NCBI GenBank assembly: GCA_903772945.1
Contig: CAICTM010001207.1
Location: forward strand, 1 to 34,155
Source: Seminavis robusta
Lineage: Eukaryota > Bacillariophyta > Bacillariophyceae > Naviculales > Naviculaceae
Length of the DNA: 34,155 nt
Reading direction: 5' to 3'
Numbering within the stretch: position 1 is the stretch's first letter; every line of letters starts with the position of its first letter. The notes beneath the pieces are model-generated. The model worked only from the letters and a program-made list of their open reading frames with translations. It did no database searches and was not told where the DNA came from. Of this stretch, positions 18,056 to 27,014 are shown piece by piece. The position numbers were made by a program, and so were the translations under genes.

Positions 18056-18578
18056 CGCCGCCTCTATTTCTTGCTGCTTATCAATACATTACCGTAGGAC
18101 TTCCTAGCTAGCTATTCGACCGTGCTCCCAAGGCGGAAAGCTGGAGCTGGAAGCTGTGGCAAGTGGCAAGCTCCCTTTAGAAAACAAGGTGTGACGAGGT
18201 TGGTTGAGTGACGTCACTCAAGGGATTGAGTAACTTTCAATCACCTGTTTGCAAGTACACAGCTCGAGGACAAGGCGTCATGCTAGCTCAACTAGTAGCT
18301 TGCCAGGAGCTAGCTAGCTAGATGAACAATGAATCTCTATGTGTGTCTAGCCAGGTTGTTCAAAATATGCAGCTATTAATGTTTTTTTAAAAGAAAGGTA
18401 GGCTATGTATTCTCTGCGTTAGAATCGACTTCGTAGTGGCGAAGGTCGGATTTGAGGAGGTTGGAGTGCTCGTTGCAGGATGGTACCACGATTGTCAGAG
18501 CTGTTGGCAGTGGAATCGAATCGAGACGTTGTAGGGTAGGGAAGCATGTCTTCCGAGGTAGGGCAAAGACGGTTCGGG
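18056..18578. other. Intergenic between carrier-like gene and ammonium transporter A
   Basis: Promoter side of the carrier-like gene and 3' side of the ammonium transporter. Besides the 18-bp palindrome at 18204 it contains AGCTAGCTAGCTAG at about 18310-18323. Short frames at 18419-18655 are shadows of the transporter's 3' end. No gene. Confidence 0.35.
18204..18221. promoter_or_regulatory. 18-bp perfect palindrome with CRE/bZIP core TGACGTCA
   Basis: TTGAGTGACGTCACTCAA is its own reverse complement and has the bZIP/CREB core TGACGTCA at its centre. It lies about 150 nt upstream of the start codon of the carrier-like gene (18055). In diatoms, TGACGT/ACGTCA elements mediate CO2/cAMP-responsive transcription of a carbonic anhydrase gene in Phaeodactylum. 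A similar role here is inference. Confidence 0.45.
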
Positions 18579-20570
18579 CTACGTATCCACGAATTGGGAC
18601 GAGATACCAGATCCGCCAGATCGTATTGAACGGGCGTCCGAAGTGCTTCCGCCATGCTTCTTTCTCTGGACCTGCTTCAATTTGTACTCTTCGTACGCTA
18701 CCAAGTACTCGTCTCGCATTTGGTTTTCTTGTTCAATGTCTTCGCCCTTGTGATGGCTCAGGTCGTTGAAGCAGAGGTCCAAACCTACAATTTCTTCCAC
18801 AGCCTCTGTACGGAACCAGTTGAGGCGGTGCAGTCCCAGAAAGAAAGGGAGCATTGTAACTGTGTTCCAGCCGATAATGCATAGCACCCCAATTGTTTGA
18901 CAGCCCAGGAGGCGAGCGTCAGAATGTCCTTCCGAGAGAGAATAGAAAAAGCCTGGGTGATGTGATGTGCCCGTAACTTTCCGTGTGAGCTCTGGCTCCG
19001 AAAGGAGACCGACGGCCAATGCTCCCCACAACCCACCGACAAAGTGGACAGGAATAGCATCCACGACATCGTCAATCTTCAACCAGATTAACAGGTCCGA
19101 TGCGAGAGGATACATAATTCCGGCAACGAGCCCCACAATTATGGCTCCCCAAGGCTCCAGTGTACCACAACCAGCTGTGATCTGTGTGCGCGGACAAAAA
19201 AACGAAAGGATGGATCTGTTAGGTACTTGCAGAGCAATAATGTACGCCAAAATACTTGTTTGCCGACCGACTGCCTGAAACGTACCGCGACTAGACCACA
19301 AAGAGTGCCATTCATGGCGGATGTCAAATCAAAAACCGCATGACCCCCGCTTCGCTTAAATTTGATCAAACGTACAAGCATAGACGCAATGCATCCGGAG
19401 GAGGACGCGAGGAATGTGTTGATGGCACAGACAGCAGCTATTTCGGATTGGTATTCTGTTGCTGGTATCAAAAGCGCTGACCCACCGTTGAAGCCGAACC
19501 CTGTTGTGTGAATGGATGGATGCATTTTTATGAGTACGACGAAAACAAAAAGACGTCAAGGGGCTAAAACAAGATTGACTTACATCCAAACCACAAAATA
19601 AAAGTTCCGAGAACCTGGAAACAAAAAAGGTGAGAGGAACGAGAAACCAATTGTGAGAAAAAAGCGGGAGGAGGGCGAGATCGTGCAGAATTCCTGGACA
19701 CGCGTATGCATACCTGGAGGGAAACACTGTGCCCTGGCATGGGCTTTGGCTTATCAAGCTCCTTTCCCGTTTCCAAATCATAAAACCTCCCTCTTCTGGA
19801 TCCCAACAGGTAGGTGCTGATAAGTGCAGTGGTTCCTCCTGTCAAGTGGATGACTGCAGAGCCGGCAAAATCGATCATACCAATACCAAGGAGAGGTTCA
19901 GGGTTGGAAAAGCTGAGGAATCCAGCAACAGACCATACGGCATGAGCAACTACAGGGTAGACAAATCCCGTAAGGAAAAAACTGTAGCAAAGGTAGGCCG
20001 CCATTTGACATCGTTCTGCCAAGGCCCCAGCAACGATGGTGACAGCAGCTGCGGCAAATGTGTACTGAAAAAAGAAGAAGGGATAGCTAATATCCCCCTT
20101 TCCAAAAAAGTTTGTGGTCCCAATGAAAGTCGTTCCTGTTGCTGTGCTGTCCCCACCGAAAGCAAAAGCAAACCCGACACAAAAGTAGGCAATGGCTGCT
20201 CCACAGGCATCAAGAAGATTCTTGAGCATGGTATTGTGGGTGTTCTTCTTTCGCACACTTCCAGCGCAGAGCATGGCAAACCCAGCTTGCATAAAGAAGA
20301 CCAGAGCACCACTGCATCGCAGAAGCAATACATATTAGTCAATTCTGTTCATCACCACTAGCACTGCGGCATCCTCTCCACGAAGGCTCGACTCAACTCG
20401 ACTCACCTCAGTATAAGCAAATAGCTAGTGGCACTAAACTCTATTCTGTTTTGCTGGCCTTCCATTAGATCGATTGCACACTTCATCATGGCCTCCGTGT
20501 CGCCTTCCTCCGTGTGGAAGTGGCAAAACTCATAGAGACCACCAGCGCTGGGCTTCGTCGGTATCGTCAT
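18579..20570 (-). CDS. AMT1: Ammonium transporter, AMT1-type, five exons (paralogue A)
   Basis: Plasma-membrane ammonium uptake protein of the Amt/Mep/Rh family, 11 membrane helices expected. Exons, 5' to 3' on the minus strand: 20570-20407, 20311-19714, 19614-19584, 19500-19286, 19181-18579; they join in frame to 536 aa. Introns are 95, 99, 83 and 104 nt, all GT-AG. Exon 3 is only 31 nt. Family residues are present: FFQYTFAAA, GMIDFAGSAVIHLTGG (Asp202, first pore His210), ITAGCGTLEPW and DAIPVHFVGGLWG (second pore His382). The soluble C-terminal tail begins at VGLDLCFNDLSHH and is charged. The first exon (54 codons, GGLYEFCHFH...) is supported by frame and splice sites only. Paralogue B lies 1.6 kb upstream in the same orientation. 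Confidence 0.9.
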
Positions 20571-20812
20571 CTTCTCTCTGTCCTCCTCTTTACTGAGAGG
20601 TACTAGCTAGCTGTGGTACTCTTTACTAGTACGTCTCTTCGAAAGGGCTTTCCCTGTTGGACCAAACCAAATTTATGTCGCTAGCTTGTCGCTTTAGTTC
20701 CTTGCTCGTGTCTCATTAGACTACCTGTGAAGCTGTCATCAATGGTCATGGTGGCAAGGAATAGGCACAGAAAGGGTAGAAGAGGTGTCGCCCTTTAGCC
20801 TTTAAGGTCATC

Positions 20813-20834
20813 GAAGACATCCTTCGATGTCTTC
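20813..20834. repeat. Stem-loop upstream of ammonium transporter A
   Basis: Arms GAAGACATC and GATGTCTTC are perfectly complementary around a CTTC loop. It lies about 245 nt upstream of the ATG at 20570. Role unknown: a dyad protein-binding site, or a structured leader if the 5'UTR is long. Confidence 0.4.
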
Positions 20835-22069
20835 ACTCTTCGCTCCAATGAAATTTCAGCAAAACAGGTTTCGAGAAGAGAAAGCTTCTCAAAATCTCTT
20901 CTCATTTTTAACCAGTAGTTTCCGAAAGGCTCTTCTATGCCAGACATACATGGTCATGAAATTTTATGAAATGAAGGAAAGTTTCTGAAATGCTCTTCTC
21001 CAATTAACACAATACTCAGCTCTTGAGTACAGATCTCACTCGAGTCACTAAGTACCTTCCGGAAAGACCAATGTAAGGGCCTAGACATGGTCATGAGGAA
21101 TTGGAGACACATCGCAATGTTAATTCTTTTCAGCAAAAGCTCTTTTCTCAATTCCCACACGATGGCCAGCCTGGAGCCTGGAGGCCTCATCATTGAAGAT
21201 GCGGAAAAGTTAGACTAGATCTAACTGGGACGAAGTCGCTCCAATGGTCGTGGTACCAGTACCGGGTAGCTGTCGTGGTTGGGTCCATCTCGAAGAAATC
21301 GGCCGAGAGCCGAGAGTGCAACGATGACGAAGATGACATACAGTACGGTACATGAGAGCCCGTTGAATCAGAAACGAATCGAATCTAGCTAGCTTCGAAT
21401 CTACTATGGATGCAGCTCGAAACGGAAATAAAAGTGCAGATGAGGCGCACGAGCGCAGGAGTACTGTACCATTACTCAGTCAATTTCATTGTCGTCAGCA
21501 ATTGGGCTCCTGCCTTGGTCGTAAAGAATCGCTGGATTTGGTCATGATCATGTCGTCGTTGGACCCTGGACCTCGCATCGATATCAATCCTTTCGACGCT
21601 TCTCCCAGCTGTTGGCATAATTGTCCTGGGCGCGTTTGCTTCCTTGGGGTACATGTATTCGTAATGGCCATGCGGTGCTTTGCTTGATCGGGAGAATCAA
21701 TCAATTGACTTGTGAGGGCTGATTGCTTGCTTTGGCTTCGTCTTTGGCAAAAACGCTCCGAACACAGTTCCCTTCGCCCATCGAATTAAAACCATTGGCG
21801 CCCCTCAGCACATGATGCTGCTTCCTCTCTTTGCTTGGGTTCGAAGCACGCTTGCTATGGTCATTCGACTCGGCTTCAGGTATCATCCAATCACCGTCCT
21901 AACGATGCATCTCGTACCGGAAGCAGTGGTCAAATGAGGCTACTTCGCACACTTTCCAAGGAAGTCAAAGGCTAGAGTCCCAAAACAAGCCAAAATGAAA
22001 AACGAACTCAATTTTTAAAAAAGGGAACAGTGTCGTTAATGTACAAAATGTTGTCAAAATGCAAAATGC

Positions 22070-22087
22070 AAGTCGCAACAGCGACTT
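22070..22087. repeat. Small hairpin downstream of ammonium transporter B
   Basis: AAGTCGC-AACA-GCGACTT, a 7-bp perfect stem, 87 nt after the stop codon at 22174 and so probably in the 3'UTR. Function unknown. Confidence 0.4.
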
Positions 22088-22173
22088 CGATCAAAATCAT
22101 CCAAAAGTTCATCCAGGAGCGCTACCCATTGTCCTCGGAACCATGCCAGCACCGGCACCGGTATAGGTAAAAC

Positions 22174-24133
22174 CTACACGGAAGTTTGGTCATCAAAAAA
22201 ACGATCGTCCTCAGCAGGCCCATCCGAGTCGTCGTCGTCGGAGGCCGGAGCGAACATAACGTCAGGTTCGCTGCTGTCCTCGTTGGTGCCATCGTTCGAA
22301 TGATCCTTCGACCTCTTCTTCCTTGCTTCCTCTTCCTGTTGCTTGGCCTTCCTGTAGTCTTGATAGGCGTCCAGATATTCCCCACGAAGCTCTTGATCTT
22401 CGCCGTCACTCCCGGCCTTGCTCGTGGCAAAGATCTCTTCCCCATTGTAACAGACGTCCAACCCGACCAATTCCTCCACGGCCTCGCTACGCAGCATGCC
22501 AAAGTAATTCAAAGTAAAAAAAAAGGGAAGCATAGTGCCCACACTCCAGCCCATGATAAATAGTGAGCCGATAACTTGGCATCCCAGCAAGTTAGCATCG
22601 GCTGACCCTCGGCTGAGCGAGTAAAAGAAGCCGGGGTGCATCGCGGTACCGTAGGCCTGACGCATGAGCTCAGGTTCTGACAAGAGTCCTGTAACGAGGA
22701 CACCCCAGAGTCCACTGACGAGATGAACCGGAACAGCATCGACAACATCGTCCAATTTGAGCTGGATCAAAATACCAGACGACCAAAGGTACAATAGACC
22801 GGAAATCGCTCCCGTAACGATCGCTGCCCAAGGTTCCATTGTGGCGCATCCGGCCGTAATCTGCAGACAAAATAGGGAATTGAATTGCGGATTCGGTGAA
22901 TAAATACAAAGTAGCATTTGCTGACGAGAGAGATTCGAGTCGAATCGAATCTGTACGTACCGCTACCAATCCGGCCAAGGTTCCGTTCATGGCTGCGATC
23001 AAATCGAAGGAAGCTTCACCTGTCCTTGTTTTGCTCACAATTACTTTGTAAAATAGGGCACTGATACAGGAGGTGGACGAAGACAGGAACGTGTTTACGG
23101 CGCACAAAGCCGCAACGTCTGCTTGGTAGGGATTGTCATTTCCTAACAAAAGGGCTGACCCAGGGTTAAATCCAAACCCTACGCAACGAGAAAGAATAAC
23201 GATTGGGTGTGAGTAGGCTGCTAAAACAGATGTGAAGGGATGCGAACGAGAATACGACGTACATCCAAACCACAAGATGAAGCTACCAAGCATTTGAAGG
23301 GAAACGCTGTGCCCTGGCATAGCCTTGGGTTGATCCAATGGTTCACCAGTTTGAAGATCATAGAAGCGACCTCTCCTAGATCCCAACACATACATGGAAA
23401 TCAAGGCAGTGGTACCACCTAGGAAAACGTAAAGAGAAGCAGTGCGTGTGGGTAAGAAAGAGATGGAAGCAAAGGTCCCAGGTCCCTCGTCAGCAGGCAT
23501 GGAGCACTACCTACCTGTCATGTGTACCACACCAGAACCGGCAAAATCCACCATTCCAATGCCCAATAGAGGTTCTGAGTTCCCTGCACTGAGAAACCCA
23601 GCAACAGACCAGACCGAATGCACAGCAACAGGGTAGACAAACCCAGTAAGGAAGAAACTGTAGCACAAATAAGCAGCCATCTTGCATCGTTCTGCCAGGG
23701 CCCCAGCAACAATGGTGACAGAGGCAGCAGCAAAAGTGTATTGAAAGAAAAAGACTGGTAGATCGATATCCCCTGTTCCAAAGAAATTTTCGGTCCCAAT
23801 GAACGTTGTTCCTGTTGCTGTACTGTCCCCACCAAAAGCAAAGCCATACCCCACACAGAAGTACGCTATGGCGGCTCCACAGGCATCCAAAAGATTCTTG
23901 AGCATCGAGTTTTGGGTATTCTTCTTTCGAACACTCCCAGCACAGAGCATGGCAAACCCAGCTTGCATAAAGAAGACCAGAGCACCACTGATGATAAGCA
24001 GGTAGCTGGTCACGTTCGTGACAGTCGTGGCTTGGGCTGCTTCCATGTGTTGAATAGCACACTTCAAGAGGGCGTCCATGTCACCAGGGGTAACAATGGC
24101 TTGGCAGCTCTCATAGATACCTCCTTCCACCAT
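22174..24133 (-). CDS. AMT1: Ammonium transporter, AMT1-type, four exons (paralogue B)
   Basis: Plasma-membrane ammonium uptake protein. Exons on the minus strand: 24133-23515, 23418-23263, 23178-22961, 22860-22174; they join to 559 aa. Introns are 96, 84 and 100 nt, all GT-AG. Signature residues: FFQYTFAAASVTIVAGA, GMVDFAGSGVVHMTGG (Asp196, first pore His204), WFGFNPGSALL, ITAGCATMEPW and DAVPVHLVSGLWG (second pore His377). The C-terminal tail is long and charged, ending in an acidic Asp/Ser cluster. Two introns (in WFG|WFGF and GLVA|ITAG) match paralogue A exactly. The intron in HMTG|GTTALIS is unique to B, while A has two introns that B lacks. ATG 24133 begins MVEGGIYESC and precedes the first helix normally. 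Confidence 0.93.
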
Positions 24134-25116
24134 CTTGCTAGACTAACTAATGGAGGATGGTTGGGATGATGATAGAAATGATGGTAACAACAAGATCAGG
24201 GGTAACAGCAGTCTCCTGTTGATGAAGTGAGAGAGTGGGATCCAAGAGAAAAAGCGAAAAAGCTTGCCTCTACTACACACAGCCAATACTCCAGCAAGCC
24301 AAAGATTATGCAACCACCAAAACGTTCTTTTACCACGCCCGCAATGGACCAAGCAAGGGCAGCAAACTTTTACTCGAAGTAATGGCCTTTCGATTTCAGA
24401 AAAGTCTGATGCCATTGGTGGAACATTGGGTTACAATGTGACACTCTCTAATAAAACCACAATGACCTGACTTCTTCTTCCAACCAGATGAAAAGAAGTT
24501 AGCCTCCGGAAGAACACAATGTTGTTTAACGTGAAGTAAATCTTTGTGGCATTGGGTTGTCATTGTTATTGCGTAACAAGCTTGTGTAGATTTTCAGATT
24601 TAGGGCCAAGGTCTTTGTGCTTCACCCCAGCTTTCTCACCGTACCAGGTACCGGTACCCTCAACCCTCAACATTGTCATTATCAATTTCCAAGAGCTTGC
24701 TCCTCCTGTTGCTGCACACCATGGAACTCTAGCTAGTAGAGATGTCATAGTACGGGTGTACGGACAGCTGTTAGACTAGTGTGGCTGTGCTGGAAACATT
24801 CAAGCAGACGAGTTTGGCAACTGGCTACTCAGTACATGTATCTAGCTAGAGCTAGCTATTAGCTACGGATGTAGGTACTAGCTATTAATTGTAGCGGACC
24901 ATTGTTCTGGTACCCATACCGGTAGCCCATAGCTTGGCGACAGAGGGAGTTATTACGAGTACACGTATTCTCCAGAAAATGAACTGCAAGACAGGCCACG
25001 TCTTCAGCTCACCTCAAGTCAAGCCCAAGCCATTTGTTTTTCTTGAGTTAGTTGGTCACTGCAGTCTGACTGCAGCTCCACAAGCGATACCCCGATACCC
25101 CACCTCTGCATACATG
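24134..25116. other. Gene-free promoter side of ammonium transporter B
   Basis: Nearly 1 kb with only short frames of no similarity. It contains CCAGGTACCGGTACC (about 24643), a cluster of CTAGCTAG-type words at 24840-24890 and GGTACCCATACCGG at about 24910. I see no gene and no defined promoter element. Confidence 0.3.
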
Positions 25117-25640
25117 CTCCCGGCTACAGGCAACCGCCTTATTAGATATTTACTGCGCTGGATGCATGCATCCACCTGCTAACTCGTTTGTCAAAAATGA
25201 AAAGGTGTAGGAACAGAAAGCACAAGATCTTTTAAAAGATCTACATGTTCCGTTTTCTGGCACTTGCAGCTAAACTGCAAATACAGTGTTTTGGGGAGGA
25301 AGTGAAGACGCTGAAGGAAAGTGGCTGGATGGGAAGCCGTTGCAGCCTTGCTCAGGCACGATGGTTCAACCATACGTGTCATTCTCCCAGCCACAGGCAA
25401 CCGCCTTGTTAGAATTTACTGGATGCAGGATGCATCACCTTTGAACTCGTTTGTCAAAAATGAAAACGTGTGGGAAGAGAACGCACAAGATCTTTTATAA
25501 GATATACATGTTCCTTTTCTGGCACTTGCAGCTAAACTACAAATACAGCATCTTGGGGTGGAAGCGAAGAGCCAAGACGCTGAAGGAATGTGGATGGGAA
25601 GCCGTTCGGCCCTTATTGCTTTAGGCACGATGGTTAAACC
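25117..25640. repeat. Tandem duplication of a ~260-bp non-coding unit
   Basis: Unit 1 (about 25117-25376) and unit 2 (about 25383-25640) align along their length. Both contain CAGGCAACCGCCTT, ACTCGTTTGTCAAAAATGAAAA, CACAAGATCTTTTA, TTCTGGCACTTGCAGCTAAACT, AAGACGCTGAAGGAA and GGCACGATGGTT, with small indels. Unit 1 includes the 18-bp perfect palindrome AGATCTTTTAAAAGATCT at about 25227-25244; in unit 2 it has decayed to AGATCTTTTATAAGATAT. Frames on the minus strand at 25191-25400 and 25416-25628 read related peptides but with no family likeness. The unit could be a non-coding RNA gene, an element fragment or a plain duplication. Confidence 0.75.
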
Positions 25641-25970
25641 ACACTAGCTAGTAATGTAAAAGGTTACCTAACGGGAATTCTGAACCCCTTCATACACTCC
25701 GTGGTGGATACAACCATGAGCTAGCTAGAGTGATATGTTTTCTTTTATGTTTCTTTTCTGAGTAGTTGCCATCTGAGGTGCGTTCCTAACCAAACTCCAT
25801 GTGCGTCCTCCGTGCATACGCGAAACACATTTATTTTCATCGATTTATTTAGGCGTACGTATCATGTTTTCATTCCTATCCATGTGACACACATACGCGG
25901 TACGCGAATCGAATCCACTCGTCACTCAGAGATAACAGGATTGAAGCTACCGTACGGTCGTACTAGCTAG

Positions 25971-26096
25971 CTACCAACAGACCAATCTCGACAACCAAGA
26001 AGGCTAACAAGCTTCCAATAGTAGTAGATACCGGTAGGTTAATGGCTTGGTTTGGCTTGTTAACCTTCTTGGTTGTCGAGATTGGTCTGTTGGTAG
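25971..26096. repeat. Near-perfect hairpin with 42-bp arms
   Basis: 25971-26012 and 26055-26096 are reverse complements at 41 of 42 positions. The single mismatch (C at 26004 against the right arm) is a C/T transition that allows G:U pairing in one RNA orientation. The loop is 42 nt (26013-26054). The outer pair G25970-C26097 also fits. Such long near-perfect arms are not expected by chance and imply either very recent formation or selection to keep pairing. It could be a small-RNA precursor or the core of a foldback element. There is no coding frame. Confidence 0.85.
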
Positions 26097-26268
26097 CCGC
26101 TGCTACCGGTACAGTACCGAATTCGAAAAGATAAAGCTTGTACTGGTACAGTAGCAGGTTCGCTCAATGGAATTTCGAAAAGATAAGAGAACTTGCTTAT
26201 TAGAGTTGAGGATTTGTGGGCGTGACTGAGTTCGGCTGGCTCAAGCGTTTTGATTGGTCCTACGCGAA

Positions 26269-26353
26269 CTCTTTTTCCCTCATAATTTCGGTACGGCGAA
26301 TTGAGAATGCAAAATTACTGATACGGCGTACCGAAATTAATGGGCAAAAAGAG
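26269..26353. repeat. Second inverted repeat (~25-bp arms)
   Basis: The left arm runs CTCTTTTTCCCT to TAATTTCGGTAC (26269-26294). The right arm runs GTACCGAAATTA to AAAAAGAG (26328-26353). TAATTTCGGTAC/GTACCGAAATTA is perfect over 12 bp; the distal part is imperfect. It is nested inside the 25773-26444 structure. Confidence 0.6.
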
Positions 26354-26444
26354 GGAAAGCAAGCCGATTTTAACAGTTAACTTGATTTCGCGTATGCAGG
26401 GACGAATAAATGGCTCAGAATGACTGGTTAGGAACGATCCTGAG

Positions 26445-26861
26445 AACATTGACCATGGCGGTGGGAGCTGTGGGACGGTACCAGGTACGTACCGTACGAT
26501 TGATTTCGAGTCGAATCAGAACCGAAGGATGCATCGAATGATTCGAATCAATCGAATGGTCTCCTCGCCCTGCGTGGTGTCAACCAGTCGTGTATTTTAC
26601 ATAATCTTTCAACTGTGGTCATCGCATGTTGAGTCTCCGGCAGTGTCCGGCACCACCTCCTCTCCGCAGCATCGCACAGCCTCCGCAGCAGTTCTCGACG
26701 AAATCACACAAACGCAGCGAACACAGCCGAGCCCCTCTTGTTTCTTTGGTCCTTTTTCTTTGTTGGAGTGACACGCCAAGAACAGATCTAGTCAATCAAG
26801 ATCCCCTACTGTTTGCTTATTGTTGTGTTTCTCTTTCGTCTTACCAGTTTCATACGCTCGG
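26445..26861 (+). promoter_or_regulatory. Promoter and first untranslated exon of the THP3-like gene
   Basis: Upstream of the THP3-like coding region. 26560-26688 contains the four collinear blocks shared with the copy A upstream region at 6602-6752. 26507-26556 holds many overlapping TCGAATC/GATTCGA words. The segment ends at the 5' splice site CTCG|GTAAGT (26862), so at least its last part should be transcribed. Confidence 0.45.
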
Positions 26862-26993
26862 TAAGTTGCGTTTTGGAGAGACCTGACACCTTCAGTCAGA
26901 AGGAGAGATGGGGGCACGTCGAAATTGTACAGTACCGTACTGGGCGCTACGTGACACTCACTTGGTTCTGCTTTGTGCTTGACTTTTCCTCAG
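26862..26993 (+). other. Predicted 5'UTR intron of the THP3-like gene
   Basis: GTAAGT at 26862 and a pyrimidine-rich CTTTTCCTCAG ending at 26993 define a 132-nt intron. Splicing removes the upstream in-frame ATG at 26973, leaving ATG 27015 as the first start in GTTCACAATAAATATTTCGTC-ATG. Confidence 0.6.
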
Positions 26994-27014
26994 GTTCACA
27001 ATAAATATTTCGTC

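Larger units (their letters stand above)
20571..22173. other. 1.6-kb spacer between the two ammonium transporters
   Basis: Promoter side of transporter A and 3' side of transporter B. It has a 9-bp perfect stem with a CTTC loop at 20813-20834 (GAAGACATC/GATGTCTTC), GAGAAGAG/CTCTTCTC arms at 20873-20880 and 20896-20903, and AAGTCGC-AACA-GCGACTT at 22070-22087, 87 nt past transporter B's stop. A plus-strand ATG frame 21406-21687 (93 aa) and a following open stretch to about 21937 (APQHMMLLPLFAWVRSTLAM) could be decayed coding sequence, but I recognise no family. CTAGCTAG and GGTACC words recur. Confidence 0.4.
25773..26444. repeat. Outer inverted repeat enclosing nested hairpins (possible foldback element)
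   Basis: 25773-25825 and 26386-26444 are imperfect inverted copies. Left: CTGAGG..CGTTCCTAACCA...CGTCC..TGCATACGCGAAA. The right arm has the same words reverse-complemented (TTTCGCGTATGCA..GGACG...TGGTTAGGAACG..CCTGAG), with one arm about 8 nt longer in the middle. Inside lie the 42-bp-arm hairpin (25971-26096) and a second inverted repeat (26269-26353). Nested inverted repeats of this size suggest a non-autonomous foldback/MITE-type element, but no clear target-site duplication was found. Confidence 0.5.

Noticed and set aside
19729..20361. Plus-strand frame of 210 codons opposite ammonium transporter A
   Set aside because: Antisense shadow of the long second exon of the transporter.
25368..25378. 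GGTTCAACCAT resembling a tRNA T-arm
   Set aside because: No matching acceptor, D or anticodon stems around it; it is part of the 260-bp tandem unit.
26973..27014. Upstream ATG of the THP3-like frame
   Set aside because: It lies inside a predicted 5'UTR intron ending at 26993; ATG 27015 is the first start after splicing.
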